Notes: a model not told the origin generated them from the letters alone. Numbered from the stretch's first letter, positions 18,125 to 26,574 are shown. The stretch: DNA of 64,000 nucleotides from Lacticaseibacillus thailandensis DSM 22698 = JCM 13996 (GCF_001312865.1 NZ_BBER01000005.1:1-64000), one strand, 5' to 3'. Numbers and translations: made by a program.

Positions 18125-18678
18125 TTACTTGCTCAGTCGCTTGTAGTTGTCGTCGTAAAACTTACCGGCGCGAATATCGTCAGTCATACCCGCGTAAGGG
18201 GCCTCGTTGATGACATCGGTGTTGTTTTGACCGGCATCGCAATGTAAGTGATTTGGGCAAATTCGGGTACGACCAGCTTGGGGTACGTCTCGTACTTTTC
18301 GCGGGCTGCTTCCATCAGGTCAATGTGTTCGTTTTGGTACGTGACCGTGATTTCTGGGTGATCCTGAACCCACTTAGGGAAGAAGATCGTGCCGTTGATC
18401 CGGTGGTCGTTGGGCATAAAGTCGAGGGCAACGTCGGTCCCGGTTGGCTCCGTCCAGGCAATCTTGTAAATGCCGGGTACCAGCATCACGATGTTGGCTT
18501 CCTGACCCGTGACCCAGCGGCCGGCAACCATGCCGCCATGGATCCGGTAGTCAACGGTGTGGTCATTGTGGGCGTACCATTCGTATTCCCAACCGTTGTC
18601 GTAGGTGTAGATAAAGTAGGTGCCCAGGAAATCATCGAGGGTGGCGAACTTTTTGTTCATGTCATTGTGTGCTGTCAT
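18125..18678 (-). pseudogene. padC: Phenolic acid decarboxylase PadC, late frameshift
   Basis: Decarboxylates p-coumaric, ferulic and caffeic acids to vinyl phenols, a detoxification reaction in plant-associated lactic bacteria. The sequence is a close match to the Lactiplantibacillus enzyme: [51 protein letters not shown] and [13 protein letters not shown]. The frame is lost after ITYIA at about 18238; adding one A gives [21 protein letters not shown] to a normal end NYKRLSK, 184 residues. Since the C terminus is family-perfect in the other frame, a sequencing indel is likely. It is divergent from padR across a 110-nt region that holds the PadR operator. Confidence 0.92.
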
Positions 18679-18707
18679 TATCGTTACTCCTAATCCAGTA
18701 TTTTTAA

Positions 18708-18727
18708 ACGTGTAAATATTTACATGT
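18708..18727. promoter_or_regulatory. PadR operator between padC and padR
   Basis: ACGTGTAAATATTTACATGT contains the perfect palindrome TGTAAATATTTACA and matches the ATGT-N8-ACAT operator known for PadR in Lactiplantibacillus and Pediococcus. On the + strand TTTACA (18719-18724) can act as -35 of padR with TAATAT near 18743, so PadR probably also limits its own expression. Confidence 0.8.
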
Positions 18728-18787
18728 TTTTATCAACTTGATTAATATATACTGGAGGGCAAAGGAAGTCAAGCGGAGGACGCGTAC

Positions 18788-19336
18788 ATGGCACAACGAA
18801 ATACTTTGCAGTACATCATCTTGGGGTTGCTGAGCCAAGCACCCCGCACGGGCTACGAGTTGACCCAAGATTTTGCCCACGAAATTGGTGAGTTTTGGCA
18901 GGCGCAGCACAGCCAAATCTACCCGTTGTTGGGCAAGATGGAGGCCCAGGGGCTCATTGCACATACGGTTGAGGTGACGGGCACCAAGCTGGAGAAGAAG
19001 CGGTACCGTAACACTGCGGAGGGACAGGCAGTGCTCACGGCATGGGTGGGGTCGCCAACGCCCACCATGGCGACGACCAAGGATGAATTTGTCCTCAAGC
19101 TTTACTTTGTGCAACGGGCGGATGATACCCGGCTACCGGGGATGATCAAAGAGCAGCTGAGAATTCACCGCGAGTGGCTGCAGCACCTGGAGGCACGCCG
19201 ACAGCTACTGTTTGCCGACCCGGACGCAGCCAGTCAACAATTTGGTCACTACCTGATCTTAGACCACGCCTTGACGCGGGAACGCCAATACGTGCAGTGG
19301 TTGGAAGAACAATTAGCGCGGTTACCGCATAATTAA
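18788..19336 (+). CDS. padR: PadR-family transcriptional repressor
   Basis: A 182-residue regulator with the PadR winged-helix domain at residues 5-80 (LQYIILGLLSQAPRTGYELT, FWQAQHSQIYPLLGKMEAQG, then the wing ending KRYRNTAEGQ) and a C-terminal dimerisation helix region typical of the AphA-like subgroup. It represses padC and is released by phenolic acids in related species. Position and orientation (divergent, sharing the operator at 18708-18727) match the known padA/padR arrangement. Frame intact; AGGGC/GGAGG material precedes the ATG. Confidence 0.92.
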   Translation: MAQRNTLQYIILGLLSQAPRTGYELTQDFAHEIGEFWQAQHSQIYPLLGKMEAQGLIAHTVEVTGTKLEKKRYRNTAEGQAVLTAWVGSPTPTMATTKDEFVLKLYFVQRADDTRLPGMIKEQLRIHREWLQHLEARRQLLFADPDAASQQFGHYLILDHALTRERQYVQWLEEQLARLPHN

Positions 19337-19444
19337 GTGTTGTTATGGATTCGGGTCAGCAATCGCCACATAATAGCTGTGGCACTTTGGTACAGACCGC
19401 AAAATGACAATCGTTACGGCTGAGTTACAAAGCACGCAAAGCGC

Positions 19445-19473
19445 TTGGCACCCCCTACTGCAGGCGTTATTAT
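19445..19473 (+). promoter_or_regulatory. Promoter of macrodomain gene
   Basis: TTGGCA (19445-19450), 17-nt spacer, TATTAT (19468-19473), about 28 nt before the ATG and followed by an AAAGGGGG ribosome site. Confidence 0.7.
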
Positions 19474-19500
19474 AAATTTAACAATAAAGGGGGTGCAGCC

Positions 19501-20028
19501 ATGAAAATCAATGTTAGTGTGATCCGCGGCGATATTACTAAGAGCCGCAGTGACGCCATCGTGAACGCAGCCAACCCATCGCTGCTGGGCGGTGGTGGTG
19601 TGGATGGTGCCATTCACCGTGCGGCTGGACCCCGTTTACAGGCGGCGTGCCGGCGGTTGAACGGGTGTATGGTCGGTGAGGCTAAAATCACACCCGGGTT
19701 TGATCTGCGGGCGGCGTACGTGGTCCACACTGCGGGGCCTGTCTGGCAGGGTGGCGGTTACGGTGAAAGTGAGTTGCTGGCGAATAGCTACCGCAATAGT
19801 CTACTGGTGGCGGACGCGCACCGGTGCCGGACGGTCGACTTTCCGTCGATCAGTACGGGTGTGTATGGCTTTCCGCTGGTCAAAGCGGCGCCAGTGGCCG
19901 TGCGGACGTTAATGGCTACCATGCGCACGTGTCAGTACGTGCGGCGGGTACGTATCGTCGCGTTTGATGCGCACACGTACGAAACGTTTGCGGCGGCCAT
20001 TGCGGCCAACGCGGAAATGGCAGTGTAG
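19501..20028 (+). CDS. Macrodomain protein (ADP-ribosyl / O-acetyl-ADP-ribose hydrolase)
   Basis: A 175-residue stand-alone macrodomain of the MacroD/YmdB type. It has IRGDITKSRSDAIVNAANPS at the N terminus, the glycine loop LLGGGGVDGAIHRAAG that binds the diphosphate, and the second loop PSISTGVYGFP. Members remove ADP-ribose from acidic residues or hydrolyse O-acetyl-ADP-ribose. The frame is intact and the gene is monocistronic between a good promoter and a terminator. No sirtuin-type ADP-ribosyltransferase or lipoate ligase partner is adjacent, so it belongs to general ADP-ribose metabolism rather than a linked modification operon. Confidence 0.92.
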   Translation: MKINVSVIRGDITKSRSDAIVNAANPSLLGGGGVDGAIHRAAGPRLQAACRRLNGCMVGEAKITPGFDLRAAYVVHTAGPVWQGGGYGESELLANSYRNSLLVADAHRCRTVDFPSISTGVYGFPLVKAAPVAVRTLMATMRTCQYVRRVRIVAFDAHTYETFAAAIAANAEMAV

Positions 20029-20052
20029 AACCAGCATGGATCAATACCAACA

Positions 20053-20086
20053 AGTCGTACTCCAATCGGGGGGTGCGATTTTTTTA
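20053..20086 (+). terminator. Terminator after macrodomain gene
   Basis: TCGTACTCC pairs with GGGGTGCGA (two G-U pairs), followed by seven T residues. Confidence 0.65.
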
Positions 20087-20217
20087 GTGGCTAATTAGTC
20101 TAACGAGCGTAATTAATTAGGGCAAGCTTTAACCACCAATTGCGCTATTGAATAGCAATTGATCACTTACATTTTATCTTTTTGTACGTTATATTAAGAC
20201 AAAATGTGAAAAAGGTG

Positions 20218-20245
20218 TTGACGACCCTCATTGTTTTGCTATATG
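20218..20245 (+). promoter_or_regulatory. Promoter of the Ile-leader transcript
   Basis: TTGACG (20218-20223) and TATATG (20240-20245) with a 16-nt spacer. A start near 20252 would give a leader of almost 590 nt before the amidohydrolase gene at 20837. Confidence 0.6.
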
Positions 20246-20301
20246 CTAATCCCATCCTCGAGGACGAGGAAAATCTTCCACAGTGAAAGGGGCAATTGAT
20301 T

Positions 20302-20391
20302 ATGACTAAGATCAACCAGATTAGCATCATTATTATTCCGGCGATTATTAGCATTAACGTTGTCCCACACGCTGATGCAGTTAATGAATAA
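20302..20391 (+). CDS. Ile-rich 29-residue mini-ORF (putative leader peptide 1)
   Basis: ATG 20302 has AAAGGGG nine bases upstream. The 29 codons encode a peptide with nine isoleucines, including four consecutive Ile codons (ATC ATT ATT ATT, residues 9-12) just before the core PAI. The tail is VVPHADAVNE. A run of codons for one amino acid, a short ORF and a following cascade of hairpins is the classic layout of a ribosome-mediated attenuator. A hydrophobic toxin-like or signalling peptide is the main alternative. No homologue is known to me. Confidence 0.5.
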   Translation: MTKINQISIIIIPAIISINVVPHADAVNE

Positions 20392-20392
20392 T

Positions 20393-20487
20393 CGTTAGTG
20401 GCGGTTTTATGGGACGCCGCCACGACGCTAACGGTTATTCTCCGGGTGGCTGACACCCGGTGCAGTGGGTACGCCCAACACGTACCC
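20393..20487 (+). promoter_or_regulatory. Three consecutive hairpins between the mini-ORFs
   Basis: H1: CGTTAGTGGCGG (20393-20404) with CCGCCA (20417-20422) and CTAACG (20428-20433). H2: CCGGGTG/CACCCGG (20442-20460), 5-nt loop. H3: GGGTACG/CGTACCC (20467-20487), 7-nt loop, ending three bases before the ribosome site of mini-ORF 2. All inner pairs are perfect. Confidence 0.6.
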
Positions 20488-20501
20488 GTGGAGGAATAAC
20501 C

Positions 20502-20600
20502 ATGATGAACCAAAACGTTGAACGCCTAGAAGCAATCCAAATACCCGCAATTACCATGATCGCAAAGGTGATTATTACACCGATTGCAGTCATTCGTTAG
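20502..20600 (+). CDS. Ile-rich 32-residue mini-ORF (putative leader peptide 2)
   Basis: ATG 20502 follows GGAGG (20490-20494) at ideal spacing. The 32-residue peptide shares the IPAI core with mini-ORF 1 (IQIPAITMIAKVIITPIAV here) and has seven isoleucines, one from the rare codon ATA. After the stop, the sequence CGTTAGTTGCGGGTTTTAT resembles the stretch after mini-ORF 1 (CGTTAGTGGCGGTTTTAT), so the two units look like an old tandem duplication. Its second half lies inside the hairpin at 20544-20607, so a translating ribosome would open that structure. Confidence 0.5.
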   Translation: MMNQNVERLEAIQIPAITMIAKVIITPIAVIR

Positions 20601-20614
20601 TTGCGGGTTTTATT
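20544..20614 (+). terminator. Terminator-like hairpin overlapping mini-ORF 2
   Basis: CCCGCAA (20544-20550) pairs with TTGCGGG (20601-20607), directly followed by TTTTATT. Inside, GCAA/TTGC and GGTG/CACC extend the stem to a 7-nt loop. The 5' arm and loop are coding sequence of mini-ORF 2, as expected for an attenuator controlled by translation. Confidence 0.5.
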
Positions 20615-20693
20615 GTCGGCACGAGTGCCGGTGATGAAATAACGCGGATATAGCTGAACTAGGCCGACTCGACGTCAAATAGTGATACGAGCC

Positions 20694-20734
20694 GGCGCTC
20701 TGCACACTGAAATTGGTGGTGGGGCGCCATTTTT
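20694..20734 (+). terminator. Second terminator-like hairpin before the amidohydrolase gene
   Basis: GGCGC (20694-20698) with GCGCC (20724-20728), then a run of five T residues. The GCCGG just 5' of the left arm could instead pair with CCGG of the hairpin at 20617-20630, an anti-terminator possibility. From 20735 to 20836 nothing else is recognised apart from the ribosome site. Confidence 0.45.
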
Positions 20735-20836
20735 CATACCCGTAAACGCCTCAACGTGGGGGATTAGCCGGATAATCGGACCACGACACATATAGTAGTG
20801 ACCACCATACAAACTTTGAAAGTGAGGAAAAATAAC

Positions 20837-22044
20837 ATGACAACAACACTGTATACGCACTTGGCACTTTTTGATGGGGAACACGATGCTTTACGCCGGA
20901 TAGCTGGCTGACGGTGGACGACGCGACGGGCAAAGTTGCCGCTACCGGTACGGGCACGGCGCCGACTGCCGATACTACGGTGGATTGCGACGGCCAGTAC
21001 GTGATGCCGGGGATGATGAACTGCCATGTGCATTTGGGTAGTAACGCCCACCAGTTGGCTGCGAGTGAACGGAGTGAAGCCGAGACCACGTTGCTGGCCC
21101 TGCAAAACCTCAAGGACCTGCTTGAATCCGGGGTTACGTACGTCCGTAACCTGTCGACGGATTACGACGTGGACGTCAAGCTACGGAACGCGCAAGCAGA
21201 ATACGGTTTCCCAGCGCCGCACGTGGTGGCTTCCGGCCGGGCCATGAGTGCGACGGGTGGTCACGGCGACAGCCCACACCACACCGGCAACGAGTCGTAC
21301 TTGGTGGATTCGCCGGATGAGATGCGTCACGCGGTGCGCCAGGCCTTCAAGAACGGTGCCGATGTGATCAAAATCATGGCAACTGGCGGGGTTATGTCGG
21401 TCGCTGACAGCCCGCTGGACGCGGAGTTCACCAAGGAGGAGATGGCGGTTGCGACCCGGGAGGCCCATGCCCGCCGGCGCAAGGTTGCAGCCCACGCGCA
21501 GGGCACGTCTGGGATCCGGTTGGCTTTGGAAGCTGGCGTGGATTCAATTGAACACGGCATCTTCCTTGATGAAGAGGAAGCCGAGTTCATGAAGGACCAC
21601 CAGGTGTACTTAGTCCCGACGTTGAACGCAGTCGAGGGCATCGTAGAACACGGTGCGGGTAAGATCCCGGACTACATGGTGCGCAAGGCGAGCGACTTTG
21701 CTCAGGCGTTCTTCAAGAACATGAAGATGGCGGTCAAGGCCGGCGTACCGTTCGCCACGGGGACCGACGCGGGAACGCCGTTCAACGACTTTGCCACCGG
21801 GTACTGGGATGAGCTGCACCTGCTGGTACACAAAGTGGGGATGGCCCCGCAGGACGTACTGTACGCGGCGACGCGCAACTCGGCCGATTTGTTAGGGGTC
21901 AGCGACGAGTACGGTGCCTTGACGGCCGGCAAGTACGCTGACTTCCTGGTATTGCGGGAGAACCCGCTAGACGATGTGGATGCGGTCCGGCAGGCGGATA
22001 AGCAGGTTTACCAAGGAGGCAAGAGGGTGTATCCCCGCGGGTAA
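20837..22044 (+). pseudogene. Amidohydrolase-family metal-dependent dipeptidase-like enzyme, early frameshift
   Basis: Starts MTTTLYTHLALFDGEHDAL at ATG 20837; the frame then breaks near 20892 and resumes with TPDSWLTVDDATGKV if one base is added, giving 402 residues. Metal and catalytic motifs of the imidazolonepropionase/Xaa-Pro-dipeptidase-like amidohydrolases are present: NCHVHLG, the carbamylated-Lys region VIKIMATGGV, AAHAQG, SIEHG and GTDAGTP. Relatives hydrolyse the amide bond of acylated or cyclic amino acids and dipeptides. It is the first large gene after the Ile-rich leader and stands before a peptide-binding protein and an M20 peptidase, so a role in peptide breakdown fits. Confidence 0.8.
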
Positions 22045-22115
22045 CCGCAGCACGGTGACATATTAGTCAGTTAACTAATTGGGTTAATACAAACAGTCCA
22101 TGGGAGGATCTAATT

Positions 22116-23796
22116 ATGAAGACAGTGAATCGTCACAAGGGGAGTTGGCCGGCAAGAGTCGGCTTGTTGGCAGCAACGGCAGCGTCAGTACTGCTGTTAG
22201 CTGCCTGTGGCAATAGCAAAGCTAGTGCATCCGCCACCAAGGCCATCACGGTATCCATTCCGAGCCAGCTAGAAACGCTGGACGGGGCGCAGGCGGCCGA
22301 TACTTCCAGCGGTGAAGTGTTGACCAACGTTGAGGAAGGCTTGGTAGTGATGGGCAAGCACAACAAACTGCAGCCCGGCATCGCTAAATCTTGGACCAAA
22401 TCCGCAGATGGGTTGACCTACACCTTTGAACTGCGCCACGACGCCAAGTGGGCGGACGGCAAGCCGTTGAACGCCCACGACTTTGTTTATTCCTGGCGCC
22501 GGAACGTTGATCCTAAGACCAAAGCGGTCAACGCGTACCGCTACTCCGGTATCAAGAATGCGGACGCCATTAATAGTGGTAAACAGGACCCGTCGACCCT
22601 GGGTGTCCAGGCTGATGGTGACTACAAGTTGGTCGTACACCTGGAACACCCAATGGCCACGTTCCTGTCGATGATGCCGAACGCCGAATTTTTGCCGGCC
22701 GAACGTAGCGTGGTCACGAAGTACGGCAGTAAGTACGGCACCAACGCCGCCAAGACTGGGTATGATGGCCCGTACACGCTGAAGAGTTGGAACGGGACCA
22801 ACGATTCCTGGACGCTGGTGAAGAACAATAAGTATTGGAATAAAAAGAACGTGCACCTGGACAAAGTTACATACCAGGTAGTTAAGACCACGTCAACTGG
22901 CTTAAATATGTTTGAGTCGGGCCAGCTGGACCAAACCGAATTATCTGGGGATGAGGTCAAAAATGAAAAAAAACGACAAGTCATTCAAGCAGGTCCTTTC
23001 TGGGGTGGGCACCTACGTGGTCACTAATGAAAAGGCGCCAAGTAACGATACCTTGAAGCGGGCCTTCAACAACGTGGATATTCGCAAGGCGCTGTCGTTA
23101 TCAATCGACCGGAAGACGTTCACGCAGAACACGTTGGCCGATGGCTCGCAACCGGCACTCGGCTTTGTTTCCCGCGACCTGGGGCAGAACCCGAAGACCG
23201 GCACCGACTTTGCTCAGGAAGCCTACGTCAAAAATGACCCGGCCAACAGCGGGGTAAGTTACAACCGGAAGTTGGCACAGCAGTACTGGGCTAAGGGGCT
23301 CAAAGAGTTGGGGCTGAACGGTCTCAGCTTCAACCTGACCGTGGATGAGGATGACCAGTGGGACCAGATTTCCCAGTACCTGCAGGAAGCCTGGACGAAG
23401 AACCTGAAGGGTTTGAAGGTCACGGTGAAGAAGGTACCTAAGGCGACGCGGGTCAAGGACCTGTTGGGCAATGACTTTGATGTTATTCTGACGAGCTGGA
23501 GTCCCGACTACGATCCGACAACGTTCTTGGACATGATGGTCACGGGTAATTCCTACAACTTCGGTGGTTGGAGCAATTCTGAGTACGACAGCCTGATGAA
23601 CACGGTCCACACGACGGCCAACGAGACCGAGCGGTGGAACGATATGGTCAAGGCGGAGAAGTTGTTAATGAAGGAACAAGGGGTCATCCCACTGTACCAG
23701 AACGCGACAAACTACCTGCGGAACACGAAGCTGACCGGCATGGTTGATAATGCGGCCGGCGGCAACCCAGGATGGCGTGGGGTCGATTTGAAGTAG
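22116..23796 (+). pseudogene. oppA: Oligopeptide ABC transporter binding protein (OppA-like), one frameshift
   Basis: A lipoprotein: signal sequence with lipobox LLAAC (Cys at residue 31), then the SBP_bac_5 fold (EEGLVVMGKHNKLQPGIAKS, LRHDAKWADGKPLNAHDFVYSW, YDGPYTLKSWNG, VDIRKALSLSIDRKTF, SWSPDYDPTTFLDMM). The frame shifts within the A-rich stretch at 22958-22974; one surplus A explains it. Restored length about 559 residues, normal for OppA. It captures oligopeptides outside the membrane for an Opp translocator that is not in this window. It lies 70 nt after the amidohydrolase gene, probably in the same transcript. Confidence 0.88.
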
Positions 23797-23951
23797 AGAG
23801 CGGAGCCCCGCGGGTAAAAGCGCTAGCATAAGGCAGGCTCGCCGAAAGGCCCTGGTTTGGCCTTGGGGGGGGGCATGCCTTATGCGGTAGCTTTTGCGGG
23901 GTGCAGCTCGTTTTGACTAGAGAGCGGAGCCCCGCGGGTAAAAGCGCTAGC
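23794..23951. repeat. Palindromic repeat element (REP/MITE-like)
   Basis: A 34-nt sequence starting TAGAGAGCGGAGCCCCGCGG occurs twice in direct orientation (23794-23827 and 23918-23951). Between them lies an inverted copy (TGCCTTATGCGGTAGC... TTTTGCGGGGTGCAGCTC, 23876-23910), so 23797-23914 folds into a hairpin of about 35 imperfect pairs, with an inner AAGGCC/GGCCTT stem. No transposase is present. A related solo arm lies at 7466-7507. It sits exactly between oppA and the dipeptidase gene and could act on mRNA stability or termination. Confidence 0.7.
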
Positions 23952-24022
23952 GTAAGCGGCCTTTGCCCGCACCAGTCCACGCCAAGTACCCTGTACACAA
24001 GCATGCAAGGAGGATTAACGTT

Positions 24023-25387
24023 ATGGCAAATACAGAATCAGCAACCAGTACCGAACGGGCCACCGTTGAACAGTTTGCCCGTGATTACTTTGACCATTTG
24101 GCACCGTACGTGCGCTTGGAGAGTGTCTCCGCGCAGCACCGCGGCATTCAGGAGACCGCCAATTGGCTGCAACACACCTTCCGCGAGTTGGGTGCCAGTT
24201 ACGTAACGCAGTGGGATGAGCTGGGCGGCAACCCCGTCGTCTTTGCCCAGTTCCAGGGGGCGTCAGACCACACGATGTTGTTCTACAACCACTACGATGT
24301 TCAACCGCCGGAACCCCTCGACGAATGGCACACCGAGCCGTTTGAACCAACCTTCCAGGATGATGGTACCGTGCGGGCCCGGGGGATTGGGGATGACAAA
24401 GGTGAACTGATGTGCCGGTTGACGGCCGTACGTTACTTGCAGGATCACGGTGGGCTGCCATGTAACCTTAAATTCGTGGTTGAAGGTGAAGAAGAAGTGG
24501 GCTCAGGCCACTTTGCCGACTATGTGCAGCACCACGCGGCGGATTTGGCCGCTGATGTCTGCGTTTGGGAAGGCGGCAGTAAGAACGGGCAGGAACACTT
24601 CACCGTGACTGGTGGGGTCAAAGGTATTTTGGCGTTCGACCTCAGCGTGCGGACGGCGGATGTGGACTTGCACTCATCGCTCGGTGCTTACGTTGATAAC
24701 GCGGCGTGGCGGTTGATCGACGCGTTGCACTCGCTGCGGACGCCCGACCGACGCTTAGCTGTCGATGGGTACTATGATTTGGTCGCACCCATGTCTGCGG
24801 CGACCAAGCAGGCGGTTGACCGGATGGACTTTGACGCGGATGGCTTGCGCCAGCGGGCGGGGTTACGGCAACCATACCTACGTGACGACCCTAAGCTGGC
24901 GAGCGTGAACGAACCGTCCCTGACCGTGAATGGTTTTAATGCCGGCTATACCGGGGATGGGGTGAAGACCGTCATCCCACGAGAAGCCCACGCCAAGTTA
25001 GATTGCCGGCTGGCCCAGGGACAGACTCCGCAGGCCTGCTTTGACCTCATCCGGGCATAGCTCGACCGGAATGGATTCAAAGATGTCGAGATGACTTTTA
25101 AGTTGGGGGAGGATCCGTTCCGTTCCGACCTGGAGAATCCATTCTTCCAGGCAGCCACCAACGTCGCCAAGTCGGTGTACGGCGCTGACAACGTACGGGT
25201 TGTGCCCAACTCCGCTGGTGGCGGGCCCCAAGCACCCGTAGCCGACACGCTGCATGTGCCAATTGTATCGGTTGGCTGCGGTTACTATGGTAGCGGGGCC
25301 CACGCGCCAAACGAAAGCCTGCGTGTCCGTGACTACCAGGAAGGTGCCTGGTACATGGTGGCGTTGATGCGGCAAGTGGGAGCATAA
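24023..25387 (+). pseudogene. M20 dipeptidase interrupted by an in-frame TAG
   Basis: ATG 24023 follows AAGGAGG. It is an M20 metallopeptidase of 454 codons: metal-site motifs YNHYDVQPPEPLDEW and GIGDDKGELM, the catalytic EGEEEVGSGHF, and the dimerisation-domain motif DLHSSLGAYVDN. At 25058-25060 a TAG stops the frame, yet the same frame continues with LDRNGFKDVEMTFKLGED to GCGYYGSGAHAPNES and a normal end. A single C-to-T change from CAG would explain it. Unlike the other breaks this is a substitution, so a true nonsense mutation is possible. It would cleave imported dipeptides, matching its oppA neighbour. Confidence 0.88.
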
Positions 25388-25427
25388 TGGCCGCGTGTGG
25401 ATTGCCCGACTGCAGTGCAACAAAAAT

Positions 25428-25470
25428 ACCCCACCGGTAAAGGGGTACCGGTGGGGCGGTTGTTACCATA
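25428..25470. terminator. Terminator
   Basis: CCCCACCGGTA and TACCGGTGGGG are perfectly complementary around a 6-nt loop. An A tract precedes it and TTGTT follows; it separates the convergent dipeptidase and HesB-like genes. Confidence 0.7.
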
Positions 25471-25526
25471 TTATTGAGTTGGGTCATAGCGACCACGGTT
25501 GACCGACCGTGGTCGCTTTGTTTGGG

Positions 25527-25937
25527 CTAGGCACCACAGATGTTAACGCCCAGGGCCTGCATCTGCTGACGCAGTTCCTCAGTGTCCAAGTTCTGGGGTA
25601 CGTAGCGCGCAACCGTGACGTTACCATCGATAATGCCACTGTCATCGCGCAGTACTAGCGCGGCGTTTTTGTAATCCAGGTTCAGGCCGTTGCCGAGGAA
25701 CGTACTCTCTTCGCTGCCCGTAGTCAACGCCAGGTTGGCGTTGTTTTCCATCGGATCGGCGTAATCGGGATCTGCATCGTCACGTAGTACTAACTGGAAA
25801 CTGCTACCAATGGTACAGGTGCCGCCGACCATGGAATACTTGCTGGAGCCGTCGTCCAGCGCAAGGAACACGTTGTCCGTATCGCGAATCTTGTTACGCA
25901 AATATTCTTGTGCTGCTGGTTTAATGTTAATCTTCAT
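25527..25937 (-). CDS. HesB/IscA-like iron-sulfur biosynthesis family protein
   Basis: A 136-residue protein of the lactobacillal branch of the Fe-S_biosyn family. It opens MKINIKPAAQEYLRNKI, has DNVFLALDDGSSKYSMVGG followed by a cysteine (TCTIG), and ends VNICGA. Classical IscA proteins use three Cys in a C-x(n)-C-G-C pattern; here only the internal Cys and the terminal CGA remain, so cluster scaffolding is uncertain. The frame is intact and the ribosome site (AGGAGGC on the coding strand) is strong. Confidence 0.75.
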   Translation of the reverse strand: MKINIKPAAQEYLRNKIRDTDNVFLALDDGSSKYSMVGGTCTIGSSFQLVLRDDADPDYADPMENNANLALTTGSEESTFLGNGLNLDYKNAALVLRDDSGIIDGNVTVARYVPQNLDTEELRQQMQALGVNICGA

Positions 25938-26151
25938 CCTATCAGCCTCCTCAGGTTGGGGCGTTAGTAACTGGTTCCTATCTACAAGGTATAGTATACA
26001 CTAACCAAAAGTAAGTAGTCAACTAATGATACGATAGGGATAACTAAGGGTGGATGCCTTAGCAATCGCCAGTTGTGTTAAAATAAAGGCCGTTAGTAAG
26101 ATGTCTGTAGCTGAGATGCTACGTTTCACGTAGTAGAAGGAGTATGACAAT

Positions 26152-26331
26152 ATGACTGAATCCACCGACATCACGATCAAACTACCAGCTGACATTATGG
26201 ACCAGCTGGCCAAAGAGACCCAGGCGACGGGTGAGAGCAACGCGGAAGTAATTGCGCAGGCGCTGAAAGAATACCTGTACACGCAGCAGCAACAGCGTGA
26301 GTTCATCTTTGAGGATGACTGCAACGATTAA
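26152..26331 (+). CDS. Ribbon-helix-helix (antitoxin-like) small protein
   Basis: A 59-residue protein beginning at ATG 26152 behind AGAAGGAG. The N terminus TDITIKLPADIMDQLAKETQ followed by SNAEVIAQALKEYLYTQQQ is the beta-strand plus two-helix pattern of CopG/Arc-type DNA-binding proteins. The acidic tail EFIFEDDCND could bind a partner. No toxin gene is next to it: upstream is the HesB-like gene on the other strand, downstream a terminator. It may be an orphan antitoxin or a small repressor. Confidence 0.7.
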   Translation: MTESTDITIKLPADIMDQLAKETQATGESNAEVIAQALKEYLYTQQQQREFIFEDDCND

Positions 26332-26355
26332 CATTTAAATCTTAATATCTGTTAA

Positions 26356-26400
26356 ATATCCCAGAGTGATTCTTGTAAAGGATGGCTCTGGGGTATTTTT
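26356..26400 (+). terminator. Terminator after the RHH gene
   Basis: ATCCCAGAG pairs with CTCTGGGGTAT around an 18-nt loop and is followed by ATTTTTAT. Confidence 0.7.
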
Positions 26401-26574
26401 ATGTGATCAAATGAACGCCAACAAATTCTAATTTGAGAAATTAAGCGCAACAACATTTGTGCAAATATCACGGAATGCTTACGTCCACATTTTAATTCTA
26501 GGATTATTTTTAATAACAATTTTGTACACTAAAAGTTTCCTACCCCCGGAAACAACTTTGGCTCTAAGCCTAAT

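Noticed and set aside
20163-20513. 116-codon - strand frame antisense to the Ile-rich mini-ORFs
   Set aside because: No ribosome site; the + strand has two ORFs with strong sites and ordered hairpins.
20302-20600. Considered the mini-ORFs as Fst/Ldr-type type I toxins
   Set aside because: They lack the charged C-terminal end and the single-helix APxxVGxV pattern of that family, and no convergent antisense promoter is obvious. Kept only as an alternative.
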